Source: Fodinibius salicampi
GTDB lineage: Bacteria > Bacteroidota > Rhodothermia > Balneolales > Balneolaceae
Assembly: GCF_039545095.1 (NCBI RefSeq)
Contig: NZ_BAABRS010000001.1
Span: 1,674,001-1,738,000, forward strand
Length of the DNA: 64,000 nt
Direction: 5' to 3'
Shown: positions 35,465 to 44,690 of the stretch, one piece after another
Layout of the letters: each line of letters begins with the position of its first letter
Position numbering within the stretch: the first letter of the stretch is position 1
Notes under the pieces: model-generated
What the model was told of the DNA's origin: nothing
The model's database searches: none
Seen by the model: the letters and a program-made list of their open reading frames with translations, nothing else
Program-made: the position numbers and the translations under genes

Positions 35465-35466
35465 TA

Positions 35467-36201
35467 TTAAGATCCTATCCTGATTGGTTCCAGCGCTACA
35501 TTTTCTTTATCAACAGTACTTATTTCCACACTTGCTTCCCGATCACCCAAGGCATAAAAATGAAGGGTATACTCTCCTTCGGGAATCGCGTCGAACCGGA
35601 ATCCTCCACTGCTGTTCAATTTTTGCATTGCCACAGTTTGTTTGGGAGCGACAACAATTACGGCATGCATATCAGAATGGATATCACAGAAAACATCGAT
35701 GACACCGGGTTTATTAAACTTAACCTCTTGAAAATCACCGGGCGAACGACGTCCTACATCAAAGCGTTTAGCTTTCGACAAACTGAACACATTGTGATAT
35801 ACCGGATCGGAATTAAGTATTCGAACCACATCTCCCGCCCGAATAATTATCAGCCGGGGTTCAAAACGTTTGTCAAGCTGATTTAAAACCCGTTGCTTTC
35901 TCGTGTCTTTCACTTCTGGCTGATTTCTGTTCTGGAATTCGAGCCAGACCAAAACATCATCTAAAGAACTATCTTCTTGATTTGTATTGCCGCCAAATTT
36001 GTCCTGATATCCCCCTCCTCCCATTTCAATACTTGGGCTTTGTGCTCGTTCCACTACTACACTTCCTTCAATACTTGTTCCCTGCGCTATCAAACGCTGA
36101 GATGGAAACAAACTTCCCATTAATAACAATAAAAATGCCTGTATTATAACTTTTGAAGAGTACCATTTTACTAAGAAAAGTGTAGGCTTCTTACCAATCA
36201 T
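35467..36201 (-). CDS. Periplasmic cupredoxin-like protein
   Basis: 244 residues from Met at 36201 (the frame extends to 36255, but this start gives a normal signal peptide: IIQAFLLLLMGSLFPSQRLIAQ). Counted in the longer frame, the domain holds type-1 copper ligands: His154 (DPVYHNVFSLS), Cys190, His193 and Met196 (VFCDIHSDMHA). The last 55 residues look like a carboxypeptidase-regulatory beta-sandwich (GGFRFDAIPEGEYTLHFYAL). This layout is usually annotated as a methylamine-utilisation or plastocyanin-like protein. It heads the operon with the histidine kinase and barrel protein. A near-palindrome at 36270-36294 could be part of its control region. Confidence 0.8.
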   Translation of the reverse strand: MIGKKPTLFLVKWYSSKVIIQAFLLLLMGSLFPSQRLIAQGTSIEGSVVVERAQSPSIEMGGGGYQDKFGGNTNQEDSSLDDVLVWLEFQNRNQPEVKDTRKQRVLNQLDKRFEPRLIIIRAGDVVRILNSDPVYHNVFSLSKAKRFDVGRRSPGDFQEVKFNKPGVIDVFCDIHSDMHAVIVVAPKQTVAMQKLNSSGGFRFDAIPEGEYTLHFYALGDREASVEISTVDKENVALEPIRIGS

Positions 36202-36255
36202 AATTTTAATATAATGCCAAAAAGATCTGCCCCGATTTTGTACCAACGAAACCAA

Positions 36256-36410
36256 TTATCCAACGAGTATTTTATACTGTAGTAGTATATAAAAACACAT
36301 TGGAGAAAGCACAATCTTTTTTACTAACGGATCTCGAATTGAGAAAACTTATATTGCTATAAGCGTAACTTTAACATGTTGCGTTCAAATACGAAAAGAA
36401 ATGCCAAAAT
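36256..36410. promoter_or_regulatory. Promoter region of the cupredoxin operon
   Basis: AT-rich spacer between the fMet tRNA terminator and the cupredoxin gene. It includes a near-palindrome TTTTATACT...AGTATATAAAA at 36270-36294 that could be an operator. No gene is seen. Confidence 0.35.
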
Positions 36411-36447
36411 AAAAAAACGGCTTCCTGATCCTCAGAAAGCCGTCCCT
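36408..36447 (-). terminator. Intrinsic terminator of the initiator tRNA gene
   Basis: A stem ACGGCTT...AAGCCGT (36417-36423 with 36437-36443, extended inside by TCCTGA/TCAGAA-type pairs) is followed on the minus strand by a T-rich run at 36408-36416. It begins a few bases past the tRNA 3' end. Confidence 0.85.
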
Positions 36448-36452
36448 GGTAG

Positions 36453-36525
<73 letters not shown>

Positions 36526-36639
36526 ATGTGAGTCCGTAATAATAAGGCTTGACATGGGTATTTGTCAATAGTAAATTCAAAATTCTTTCCCCCATGATTT
36601 TATGCATGAAAAATTGAATTAAATCCTATCAGGAGACTT

Positions 36640-37968
36640 ATGTCCACTATTACTGACGTCGATCCCGAACAAGTACACTCTATTCTCAATAAACATATGC
36701 TCACGGATGGCTATGATATTGTGCTGGATCTTAAAAACAGCGAAGGTGTTTATCTTCTGGATGCCAAGTCCGGAGAGCAGTACCTCGACTTTTTTACTTT
36801 TTTTGCTTCTAACCCCCTGGGGATGAATCATCCGCGTCTCAATAACAAGGAATTTCGGGAAAAGATAGGAGAAATTGCTATCAACAAACCTTCAAATTCT
36901 GATATCTATACTGAGGAGATGGCGGAATTTGTAGATAATTTTGATCGAATAGGCATCCCCGACTACCTCCCCTACTCGTTCTTTATATCTGGTGGGGCCC
37001 TGGCAGTGGAAAATGCCCTTAAAGTAGCTTTTGACTGGAAGGTTCAGAAAAATTTCGAGAAGGGATATCGGAAGGAAAAAGGACATAAAGTATTACATTT
37101 TGAACAGGCTTTTCATGGACGTACCGGCTACACAATGTCACTGACCAATACGGACCCTACCAAGGTTAAGTATTTTCCTAAATTTGACTGGCCCCGGGTT
37201 ATTTCGCCAGCCATGACCTATCCTGCTACGGGTGAGAATATTCAGAAAACGCAAGCGGACGAGAAGCGTGCTATAGCACAAGCTGAACGCTACTTTGAAA
37301 TGTATAAAGATGAAATTGCCTGCATTATTATTGAACCGATACAGGGCGAAGGTGGCGACAGGCATTTCCGAAAACAGTTTCACCAGGCACTGCGTAATTT
37401 AGCGGATGAACACGAAGCACTCCTTATTTATGACGAAGTACAAACGGGCGTCGGATTGACCGGTAAATTCTGGGCCCACGAACATTACGTGAAGCCGGAT
37501 ATCCTCGCTTTTGGCAAGAAGACACAGGTATGTGGTATCCTGGCTGGGAAACGCGTAGACGAAGTGAAAGATAACTGCTTCCACGTTTCTTCGCGCATTA
37601 ATTCTACATGGGGAGGCAATCTGGTGGACATGGTTCGTTTTGGTCGTATCCTTGAAGTAATAGAAGAGGATAACCTAGTCGAGAATGCAGAAAAAGTGGG
37701 AGATTATTTATTGCAAAACATAGAGGGACTTGCTGATCAGTTCAAAGCGGTAACCAATGCCCGTGGCAAGGGCCTTTTCTGCGCGATAGATCTTCCCAAC
37801 ACAGAAATCCGGGACCAGATCATCAAGGAATGTTTTAATAACAAGCTGATGATTCTCTCCTGTGGCGCCCGAACCATCCGTTTTCGTCCACCGTTAACCG
37901 TCGAAAAACAACATATTGACGAAGGTATTGATATTATTGAAAAATCAATTGCTTCGGTACTTGGTTAA
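36640..37968 (+). CDS. lat: L-lysine 6-transaminase
   Basis: 442 residues, class III PLP aminotransferase. It transfers the epsilon-amino group of lysine to 2-oxoglutarate, giving 2-aminoadipate semialdehyde. The sequence matches lysine epsilon-aminotransferases rather than ornithine or acetylornithine enzymes: YLDFFTFFASNPLGMNHPRL, FEQAFHGRTGYTMSLTNTDP, IIIEPIQGEGGDRHF, YDEVQTGVGLTGKFWAHEH and the PLP lysine region FGKKTQVCG (Lys293/294). SRINSTWGGNLVDMVR is also typical. It probably functions in lysine breakdown. It stands alone, 115 bp from the divergent fMet tRNA gene. Confidence 0.92.
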   Translation: MSTITDVDPEQVHSILNKHMLTDGYDIVLDLKNSEGVYLLDAKSGEQYLDFFTFFASNPLGMNHPRLNNKEFREKIGEIAINKPSNSDIYTEEMAEFVDNFDRIGIPDYLPYSFFISGGALAVENALKVAFDWKVQKNFEKGYRKEKGHKVLHFEQAFHGRTGYTMSLTNTDPTKVKYFPKFDWPRVISPAMTYPATGENIQKTQADEKRAIAQAERYFEMYKDEIACIIIEPIQGEGGDRHFRKQFHQALRNLADEHEALLIYDEVQTGVGLTGKFWAHEHYVKPDILAFGKKTQVCGILAGKRVDEVKDNCFHVSSRINSTWGGNLVDMVRFGRILEVIEEDNLVENAEKVGDYLLQNIEGLADQFKAVTNARGKGLFCAIDLPNTEIRDQIIKECFNNKLMILSCGARTIRFRPPLTVEKQHIDEGIDIIEKSIASVLG

Positions 37969-38053
37969 AAAGAGAGAGTACTAAGAATATTGGTTAAGAG
38001 TAAATCTTTGATATATTAAATTATCTTATTTAAATCTAAAACAGGGACTAACT

Positions 38054-38605
38054 ATGGCTCATATTGACTTAAAAACAGATAAGCCCGGTATTGTAGGACT
38101 TTTTCACTTCAGTCCGGAAACTGCAAAACCGTTATGCCAGCTGGCCGAAACATTATTGCGTGGTCCTTCTCCGCTATCAAGCGGAGAGCGCGAAATGATT
38201 GCCTCTTATGTTTCTTACCAAAATAACTGCCATTTTTGCCATACTTCACATGGCGCTTCGGCTGCTCATCATTTTGACGGGGATCTTTCACTCATTGACG
38301 ATATTAAAAAAGATTTTGAAGAAACGGACATTTCCCCCAAGCTTCGAGCCCTGCTGGATATAGCAAAACAGGTAAAAAAAAGTGGTCGGGATGTAGCAGA
38401 AAAAGATATACAAAAAGCTAAGGATGAAGGGGCCACGGATCGAGAAATACACGATACGGTGCTTATAGCCGCCGCCTTCTGCATGTATAACCGGTATGTT
38501 GACGGGCTCGGGACCTGGGCTCCGAAAGAAAATGAGGCCTATGATGAAATGGGGAAAATGATGGCTCACGATGGCTATATGAGGGCACGGCCCGGGCTTG
38601 ATTAA
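38054..38605 (+). CDS. Peroxidase-related AhpD/CMD-like protein
   Basis: 183 residues, all-helical, no signal peptide. The carboxymuconolactone decarboxylase/AhpD-like core has the redox motif C-H-F-C followed by His in SYQNNCHFCHTSHGASAAHH. A second helical part contains ISPKLRALLDIAKQVKKSGR and REIHDTVLIAAAFCMYNRYVDGL. Such proteins act as alkylhydroperoxidase-like antioxidants or related reductases; the exact substrate is unknown. It lies 85 nt after lat and ahead of a bidirectional terminator. Confidence 0.85.
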   Translation: MAHIDLKTDKPGIVGLFHFSPETAKPLCQLAETLLRGPSPLSSGEREMIASYVSYQNNCHFCHTSHGASAAHHFDGDLSLIDDIKKDFEETDISPKLRALLDIAKQVKKSGRDVAEKDIQKAKDEGATDREIHDTVLIAAAFCMYNRYVDGLGTWAPKENEAYDEMGKMMAHDGYMRARPGLD

Positions 38606-38663
38606 TAGCCAACTAAATATATCAGGATGAAGGTTAAGTTATCTCAGAACTTTGCCAGATAAA

Positions 38664-38690
38664 GAAAAGGGACTCTAAAAGTCCCTTTTC
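38664..38690. terminator. Bidirectional terminator between the AhpD-like gene and purL
   Basis: A perfect 10-bp stem (38664-38673 with 38681-38690, 7-nt loop) built from GAAAAGGGAC/GTCCCTTTTC gives U-rich 3' sides in both directions between two convergent genes. Confidence 0.85.
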
Positions 38691-38714
38691 TTACATTAAT
38701 TCAGAAGCTGATCT

Positions 38715-40976
38715 TTAGCTTATCACATCCTCTTTTTGTTTCATCGCACGCTCAATGACTCCCTCATACAGATCGTTTAACTCTCCGACGGAAACTTCCA
38801 AAAGATCCTCAATCTTCAAGCTGTCTTTTTCAGTACCAACTGATCCCAGCTGGTAAAAGGGAATATCATGATTTGAAAAGTGTGCTTCCAGCTCGTCCTG
38901 TTGGTCCGGACTACAACTAACCACCACACCAGACTGCGCTTCACTATAAAGCACCTCATGTTTGTCATCGCCCAATTCATCAATAGAAATGGCAGCTCCT
39001 TTACCGGCAAATAATGCCATCTCAGAAAGTGTTACAGCCAATCCACCGTCCGAAATATCATGGGCGGCGTTTACTTTCTGCCCCCGTATCGCCTCGAGTA
39101 ATGCCTCCTGCAAACGCCCTTCAAACTCTAAGTCAATTTCAGGAGCATTACCAGTAGTAAGGTCGTGCACCTTATGCAGGTATTCACTTCCCCCCAGTCC
39201 TTTGCGTTCCGCGCCGATGTAATAAACCAAATCAGACGCTTCTTTAAAGACAGGCGTCATGCGGTGATTTTCCATATCCTCTACTAATCCCAGCATACCG
39301 ATGACAGGCGTAGGGAAAATTGCCATCTCCGGATTTTCATTATAAAAACTTACGTTCCCACCAGTTACAGGAGTATTAAAAGTTCGACAGGCTTCGCCCA
39401 TACCTGCCAGGGCTTCTTTAAAGGTCCAGTACACTTCCGGTTTGTAGGGATTGCCGAAGTTCAGGCAATTGGTGATAGCCATCGGTTTGGCACCACTGCA
39501 CACTACATTACGAGCTGCTTCAGCCACTGCAATTTGTCCACCACGACGAGGATTCAAATACACATATCGCCCGTTACAATCCGTTTTTACGGCCAATCCC
39601 TTATTCGTGCCCTTAATACGCACCAATCCTGAATCAGAAGCACCGGGTCCATTTACCGTATTGGTCCGCACCATCGTATCATATTGCTCATACGCCCAAC
39701 GCTTGGAAGCAATATTGGGGGATGTCATCAACGCTTGGAGCACTTCTTTATGATCAGAAGGATGCTTCAGGCTGCTTATATCAAAGGATTGTTTCTCTTC
39801 CAGGTATGCAGGCTTCTTTGTTTCCCGCTTATATTGTGGAGCACCTCCCCCCAGTACCAGGCTGTCAGCCGGAATATCGGCCTTTACTTCGCCGTCTTTA
39901 AGGTACGTAACATTCTCGCCTTCTACGACTTCCCCAATTACTACCGCATTGAGATCCCATTTTTCATAAATATCAATCACTTCCTGTTCCGTGCCTTTTT
40001 CGGCTACCACAAGCATCCGCTCCTGACTTTCGGAAAGGAGCAGTTCATAGGCGGTCATCCCCTTCTCGCGTGCGGGTACCTTATCAAGATCAAGGCGCAT
40101 GCCCACCCCGCCCTTGGCCGTCATCTCTGAGGAGGAACAGCTGATGCCCGCCGCTCCCATATCCTGTATACCAACGATGTCAACATTTTTAATAACTTCA
40201 AGCGTAGCTTCCAACAGCTGTTTTTCTGAAAAAGGATCACCAACCTGCACACTGGGTCGTTTGTCTTCACTTTCTTCACTGATTTCCTCGGATGCAAAAG
40301 TAGCGCCGTGGATGCCGTCACGCCCGGTTTCGGATCCCACAATCAGCACCGGATTGCCAACACCCTCAGCAATGGCCGAAGCGGTGCGGTCTTCTTTGAC
40401 AATACCCACACTCATGGCGTTAACCAGTGGATTGCCTTCGTAACTGTCATCAAAATAAATTTCGCCGCCTACCATAGGCACTCCAAATGCATTTCCATAA
40501 TCGGCAATACCGCGCACTACCCCATCCAGCAGGAACCGAACGCGGGGCGTATCCAGGTTACCAAAACGGAGTGAGTTGAGGCTTGCCACAGGACGGGCTC
40601 CCATAGTAAAAATATCGCGATGGATACCGCCTACGCCGGTAGCAGCTCCTTCGTAGGGTTCAATTGCGGAGGGATGATTATGGCTTTCTACTTTAAATAC
40701 ACAACCGAGTCCGTCACCGAGATCTACCAGTCCGGCATTCTCCTCGCCGGCTCCTACCAGCATCTGCGGGCCTTCATTTGGTAGCTTCTTAATTTCAAGA
40801 ATGGAGTTTTTATACGAGCAGTGCTCACTCCACATTACCGAATAGACTCCAAGTTCCGTAAAATTGGGGGTTCGGCCCAGATAATCTTTGATCATCTCGA
40901 ACTCTTCTTCGGTAAGTCCATGATCTTTTGCTAACTCCAGTGTAACTTCGGGTTCGGTTATTTTTGTGTTAGACAT
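38715..40976 (-). CDS. purL: Phosphoribosylformylglycinamidine synthase II
   Basis: 753 residues, the small PurL that works with PurQ and PurS. It converts FGAR, glutamine and ATP to FGAM in purine synthesis. Recognisable parts are [20 protein letters not shown] at the N-terminus, [42 protein letters not shown], the first AIRS-like half, [20 protein letters not shown] and the C-terminal half with [16 protein letters not shown]. Length and order are normal. No other pur genes are adjacent in the window. Confidence 0.96.
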   Translation of the reverse strand: MSNTKITEPEVTLELAKDHGLTEEEFEMIKDYLGRTPNFTELGVYSVMWSEHCSYKNSILEIKKLPNEGPQMLVGAGEENAGLVDLGDGLGCVFKVESHNHPSAIEPYEGAATGVGGIHRDIFTMGARPVASLNSLRFGNLDTPRVRFLLDGVVRGIADYGNAFGVPMVGGEIYFDDSYEGNPLVNAMSVGIVKEDRTASAIAEGVGNPVLIVGSETGRDGIHGATFASEEISEESEDKRPSVQVGDPFSEKQLLEATLEVIKNVDIVGIQDMGAAGISCSSSEMTAKGGVGMRLDLDKVPAREKGMTAYELLLSESQERMLVVAEKGTEQEVIDIYEKWDLNAVVIGEVVEGENVTYLKDGEVKADIPADSLVLGGGAPQYKRETKKPAYLEEKQSFDISSLKHPSDHKEVLQALMTSPNIASKRWAYEQYDTMVRTNTVNGPGASDSGLVRIKGTNKGLAVKTDCNGRYVYLNPRRGGQIAVAEAARNVVCSGAKPMAITNCLNFGNPYKPEVYWTFKEALAGMGEACRTFNTPVTGGNVSFYNENPEMAIFPTPVIGMLGLVEDMENHRMTPVFKEASDLVYYIGAERKGLGGSEYLHKVHDLTTGNAPEIDLEFEGRLQEALLEAIRGQKVNAAHDISDGGLAVTLSEMALFAGKGAAISIDELGDDKHEVLYSEAQSGVVVSCSPDQQDELEAHFSNHDIPFYQLGSVGTEKDSLKIEDLLEVSVGELNDLYEGVIERAMKQKEDVIS

Positions 40977-41056
40977 CGGTTACATTAAGATTATAAAAGT
41001 TGAAAAATTACAGGTTGAATGCCAGATCTGGTTTGACTCTCACTTACAACCCGCTC

Positions 41057-41749
41057 TTATATATTCAGATAATTACTTAGATTCCGGAAATCATTGAAAA
41101 CGAAGTCAGCCTGTTTATGTTTCTCAGCCTCCCCGTTTTGAGTATACCAGGCCGTATTCCATCCATAGGCGTTGCCTCCTTCCACATCCGAGGGAAAGGA
41201 GTTCCCAACGTAGAGGATTTCACTAGCTGAGCGCCCGGTGACTTTTGTGGCATGTTCAAATACCCGGGGATCAGGTTTGAGGGCCCCTAACTCTTCCGAT
41301 ATGACAAGATGCCGAGCCGTGTTGTTCAGCTCAAAATCTTCAAATTTCTTCTGCTGTGTTTCGGCAAATCCATTCGTCAGAATACCTACCGGGTAGTGCT
41401 TACAAATCTTTTCATAGACCTCTTTAGCTCCGTCTATCCACTGCCAGTGCTTGCGATACGTTGACAAATAAAATTGTCCGACTTCTTCGTAACGGCTGTT
41501 ATCCAGCCCCAATTGCTCAAGTGTTTGTTCAAAACGATTACGCTGCAACTCATGTCGGTCTATTTTAGCAAGACTATATAATCTCCACTGGTCACTGTTA
41601 ACCTCGCTATAGGTATCAAAAAGCTTTTCTTTGGATGTTTCATCGAACAAATCAAAATGATCATGCACCTCTGAAAGCCCTGCTTGCTCTGCTGCCTGGT
41701 GGTCCAGCAGGGTGTCATCCAGATCGAAATAGATAAATTTATAGGTCAA
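41057..41749 (-). CDS. yjjG: HAD-family nucleotidase, YjjG type
   Basis: 230 residues. HAD motif I is IYFDLDDTLLDH (Asp9, Asp11), motif II is the Thr in VGILTNGFAETQ, motif III Lys is in SEELGALKPDPRVFEHA and motif IV is ILYVGNSFPSDVEGG. The four-helix cap (about 15-90) marks the YjjG subgroup, which dephosphorylates pyrimidine nucleoside monophosphates including non-canonical ones. It is separated from purL by 80 nt on the same strand and could share regulation. General phosphatase activity is the safer statement; the substrate is inferred. Confidence 0.87.
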   Translation of the reverse strand: MTYKFIYFDLDDTLLDHQAAEQAGLSEVHDHFDLFDETSKEKLFDTYSEVNSDQWRLYSLAKIDRHELQRNRFEQTLEQLGLDNSRYEEVGQFYLSTYRKHWQWIDGAKEVYEKICKHYPVGILTNGFAETQQKKFEDFELNNTARHLVISEELGALKPDPRVFEHATKVTGRSASEILYVGNSFPSDVEGGNAYGWNTAWYTQNGEAEKHKQADFVFNDFRNLSNYLNI

Positions 41750-41935
41750 TGTAAATCTTTATTTGCCGTTAGATTAAATTCGCTTCAAAGATAGGGATTA
41801 GATTATTAAGAATTAAAAATGAATATTTTAAAATGATCTAATAACTTTTGGCAATGAATTGCGTACTATAGGTAGTTATTTTTTGTACCTTTTAATGCTT
41901 TGCAAATATTAATAATATCAAAGAAATTTTGACTT

Positions 41936-42523
41936 ATGAATATAAAAACGCTTATCGGAGTTGGAGCCCTTGTCCTACTTGTTATTTATGGCATCAACAT
42001 TAACAACGGGTTAGTAGAAAAGCAGGAATCAGTAAATCAGGCGTGGTCGCAGGTAGAAAATCAGTATCAACGCAGAGCTGACCTGGTACCAAACCTCGTA
42101 AATACCGTTAAGGGAGCAGCCGACTTTGAACAGCAAACGCTGACAGATGTGGTAGAGGCCCGTAGCCAGGCATCTTCTATCCAGCTTAATGCCGAAGACC
42201 TGAACAATCCCCAGATGGTTCAGCAGTTCCAGCAGGCACAACAGCAACTTTCCGGTGCGCTTTCGCGACTGCTTGTCACGGTTGAGCGATACCCAGAACT
42301 TAAAGCCAATCAAAATTTTCGAGATTTACAGACCCAGCTGGAGGGCACAGAAAACCGCATAGCTACCGAACGGCAGCGATATAATGAGGCCGTTCAATCG
42401 TATAATACTGATCTCCGGAGGTTTCCGACCAATCTCTTTGCCGGTATTTTGGGATTTGATCAAAAAGCCTATTTTGAGGCCGATGAAGGGGCAGAAGAAG
42501 TACCCGAGGTTAACTTCAATTAA
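41936..42523 (+). CDS. lemA: LemA family protein
   Basis: 195 residues. An N-terminal membrane helix ([15 protein letters not shown]) is followed by the long helical LemA domain: [56 protein letters not shown], and the ending [19 protein letters not shown]. The function is unsettled; the family is widespread and usually neighbours TPM-domain genes, as here. It is the first gene of a four-gene run with gaps of 28-38 nt. Confidence 0.93.
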   Translation: MNIKTLIGVGALVLLVIYGININNGLVEKQESVNQAWSQVENQYQRRADLVPNLVNTVKGAADFEQQTLTDVVEARSQASSIQLNAEDLNNPQMVQQFQQAQQQLSGALSRLLVTVERYPELKANQNFRDLQTQLEGTENRIATERQRYNEAVQSYNTDLRRFPTNLFAGILGFDQKAYFEADEGAEEVPEVNFN

Positions 42524-42561
42524 TAGAAATCTAACCAGGACCTAAAAAAGTCCATACGCAT

Positions 42562-43008
42562 ATGCCTGCCAGACAATTTCTTACAGAAAAAGAAGAGCAG
42601 CAAATCATTGATGCCATTGCAGAGGCGGAGGGAAAAACCTCCGGAGAAGTTCGTATTCATATCGAACATCACTGCGAAGGCGATCCCCTCGAACGGGCGG
42701 CAGAAATATTTCATGAACTGGGAATGGATGAAACCCATTTCCAAAATGGTGTACTGATCTATGTAGCCACCGAGGACCATAAGGTGTCCGTTTATGCCGG
42801 CAAGGGAATCCACAAAAAAGTAGATAATGGATTCTGGGATGATGTTTTAAAGCTCATTGTTCAGCATTTCAAGGAAGATGCCTATGAACAAGGGCTTGAA
42901 GAAGCCATACGCAAAGTCGGAAATAAGCTCACGGAACTGTTTCCCTACCATCAAAAAGGCGATATTAACGAGCTTACAGATGAAATTAGTTACAATGCAA
43001 ACACATAA
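42562..43008 (+). CDS. TPM domain protein, soluble
   Basis: 148 residues without signal peptide or membrane segment. It is a single TPM-domain protein: FLTEKEEQQIIDAIAEAEGK TSGEVRIHIEHHC, then GVLIYVATEDHKVSVYAGKGIHKK and FKEDAYEQGLEEAIRKVGNKL. TPM domains have been linked to membrane-protein assembly (thylakoid PSB27-type proteins) and weak phosphatase activity. LemA and two TPM genes are a recurring neighbourhood, so the three probably act together. Confidence 0.87.
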   Translation: MPARQFLTEKEEQQIIDAIAEAEGKTSGEVRIHIEHHCEGDPLERAAEIFHELGMDETHFQNGVLIYVATEDHKVSVYAGKGIHKKVDNGFWDDVLKLIVQHFKEDAYEQGLEEAIRKVGNKLTELFPYHQKGDINELTDEISYNANT

Positions 43009-43040
43009 CACTCAGTTATTCTTAACCTAACTTTATTTTT

Positions 43041-43835
43041 ATGAAAAAGGGATCTATCTATTTTCTGTTACTTTTATTTTGTGCTCAATTAGGTATTACT
43101 TCTGCATACGCTCAGAACCAAGGCGATGAGCAGCAGTTTTTCCAGATTAAAACCTATCATTTTGACAATGCTGAACAGCAACAACAAACAGACCAATTTT
43201 TAGAAGAGGCTTACCTGCCGGCATTGCATCGACTGGGCATTGAACCCGTGGGCGTTTTCAAGCCTCATGAGGCAGATACTTCTGGTGCGTTAAAAACTCA
43301 TGTACTCATTCCATTTGATTCCCTGAATGAATTTGCGTCCCTCTCCCAGCAACTCAACAACGATTCTGAGTATCTTTCCGATGGTGAACATTACCTTCAG
43401 GCTTCGCACGATAATCCACCTTACAAGCGTTTAGAGTCTACTTTATTGCGGGCCTTTGAATATGCCCCAACTCTTATGACGGCCGATCTGGATGCTCCCA
43501 AGCCTGAACGTGTATACGAACTTAGAAGCTATGAGAGCCCAACAGAAGCCTTAAACGTTAATAAGGTAGATATGTTTAATGCCGGTGGAGAAGTGGAAAT
43601 CTTTGATCGATTGAATTTTAACCCCATCTTCTACGGCAATGTCATATCAGGAAATAAAATGCCGAACCTTATGTATATGACCTCTTTTGAAGATATGGAG
43701 AGCCGTGATGCTCATTGGGAGTCCTTTAGAAATGATTCTCAGTGGGAAGAATTATCCGCGGTAGAAAAGTACCAGGATAATGTATCTCATATTGACATCT
43801 ATTTCTTAAAGGCAACCTCATATTCTGACCTTTAA
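43041..43835 (+). CDS. Secreted NIPSNAP-family protein
   Basis: 264 residues. The signal peptide (MKKGSIYFLLLLFCAQLGIT, cleaved near AYAQ) is followed by two ferredoxin-like halves. The second is the clearer NIPSNAP domain (RVYELRSYESPTEALNVNKV, EIFDRLNFNPIFYGNVISG, LMYMTSFEDMESRDAHWESF). The first half (FFQIKTYHFDNAEQQQQTDQ) is a diverged copy. Periplasmic NIPSNAP proteins are common in Bacteroidota, with unknown function. Its position between two TPM genes of the LemA operon is unusual. Confidence 0.8.
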   Translation: MKKGSIYFLLLLFCAQLGITSAYAQNQGDEQQFFQIKTYHFDNAEQQQQTDQFLEEAYLPALHRLGIEPVGVFKPHEADTSGALKTHVLIPFDSLNEFASLSQQLNNDSEYLSDGEHYLQASHDNPPYKRLESTLLRAFEYAPTLMTADLDAPKPERVYELRSYESPTEALNVNKVDMFNAGGEVEIFDRLNFNPIFYGNVISGNKMPNLMYMTSFEDMESRDAHWESFRNDSQWEELSAVEKYQDNVSHIDIYFLKATSYSDL

Positions 43836-43863
43836 TCTTTCAAGTATCCAATAACTATTTTCT

Positions 43864-44631
43864 ATGTTCCGTCTTAAACATTTGATGCTTTGTGCTCTAT
43901 TCGTAGTTGGAATAGTTATGTCATCCAAAGCCCAGGATCTCCCTTCTGAGCCGGTGGGACATGTAAACGATTTTGCACAGATGTTGAGTAATACCGAACG
44001 CCAGCAACTGGAAACAAAGCTGCGTAATTACCGGGATACTACCACCACCGTTATTGCTGTTGCCACACTTGAGAGTCTTAACGGCATATCCATTGAAGAA
44101 ACAGCTACCACCCTCTTTAATAAATGGAACCTATGGGAGGGAGATAAGGATAATGGAGTACTCATCCTGATCGCACCCAATGAAAGAGAAATACGTATTG
44201 AGGTTGGCTATGGGCTGGAAGGAGCTATCCCTGATGTGATGGCCGGACGTATTATTCGGGAAATTATTTCGCCCAGCTTTAGAAAAGGAGATTATTATTC
44301 AGGGTTGGATCGTGCTACTTCGGCTATGATTGATCTGGCCAGTGGTGAATATACGGGACAACTCACTGAAGAACGAAGCTCACAAAGTAATGACGATATG
44401 CTCTCTTTTGTGATCTTTATATTGTTTATCGTATTTGTTGTCTATTCTTCTTCGCGCCGTGGTGGAGGTGGAAAAGGCAAAGGAAAGCGGCGGACCTTAG
44501 GTCCGGGCGGTTTTATCTTCCTCGGCGGTGGCGGTGGTTTCGGGGGAGGCAGTTCCGGAGGTGGATTCGGCGGCTTTAGCGGTGGCGGTGGATTCGGTTC
44601 CGGCGGTGGCGGTGCCAGCGGAGGCTGGTAA
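43864..44631 (+). CDS. TPM domain membrane protein with Gly-rich tail (YgcG-like)
   Basis: 255 residues. A signal peptide (to about residue 24, SSKAQ) is followed by a periplasmic TPM domain (about 28-165: VGHVNDFAQMLSNTERQQLE, DNGVLILIAPNEREIRIEVG, YGLEGAIPDVMAGRIIREII), one transmembrane helix (MLSFVIFILFIVFVVYSS), a basic stretch, and a C-terminal tail dominated by Gly, Ser and Phe. This is the usual YgcG architecture next to LemA. The Gly-rich tail (about codons 216-255) is compositionally biased and would appear as a short tandem-like DNA repeat. Confidence 0.9.
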   Translation: MFRLKHLMLCALFVVGIVMSSKAQDLPSEPVGHVNDFAQMLSNTERQQLETKLRNYRDTTTTVIAVATLESLNGISIEETATTLFNKWNLWEGDKDNGVLILIAPNEREIRIEVGYGLEGAIPDVMAGRIIREIISPSFRKGDYYSGLDRATSAMIDLASGEYTGQLTEERSSQSNDDMLSFVIFILFIVFVVYSSSRRGGGGKGKGKRRTLGPGGFIFLGGGGGFGGGSSGGGFGGFSGGGGFGSGGGGASGGW

Positions 44632-44638
44632 TAAAAGT

Positions 44639-44668
44639 GGTTAAAGGTTCAAGGTTGCAGGTTTAATA
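44639..44668. repeat. Dispersed repeat fragment
   Basis: Reads GGTTAAAGGTTCAAGGTTGC; its complement resembles the unit at 28566-28590. It lies between two convergent genes. Confidence 0.4.
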
Positions 44669-44690
44669 TTCCTCTGGGATAGTTTTCTCT

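Noticed and set aside
44510-44631. Tandem DNA repeat or CRISPR-like array
   Set aside because: The repeats encode the Gly-rich tail of the TPM protein; there are no spacers and no cas genes.
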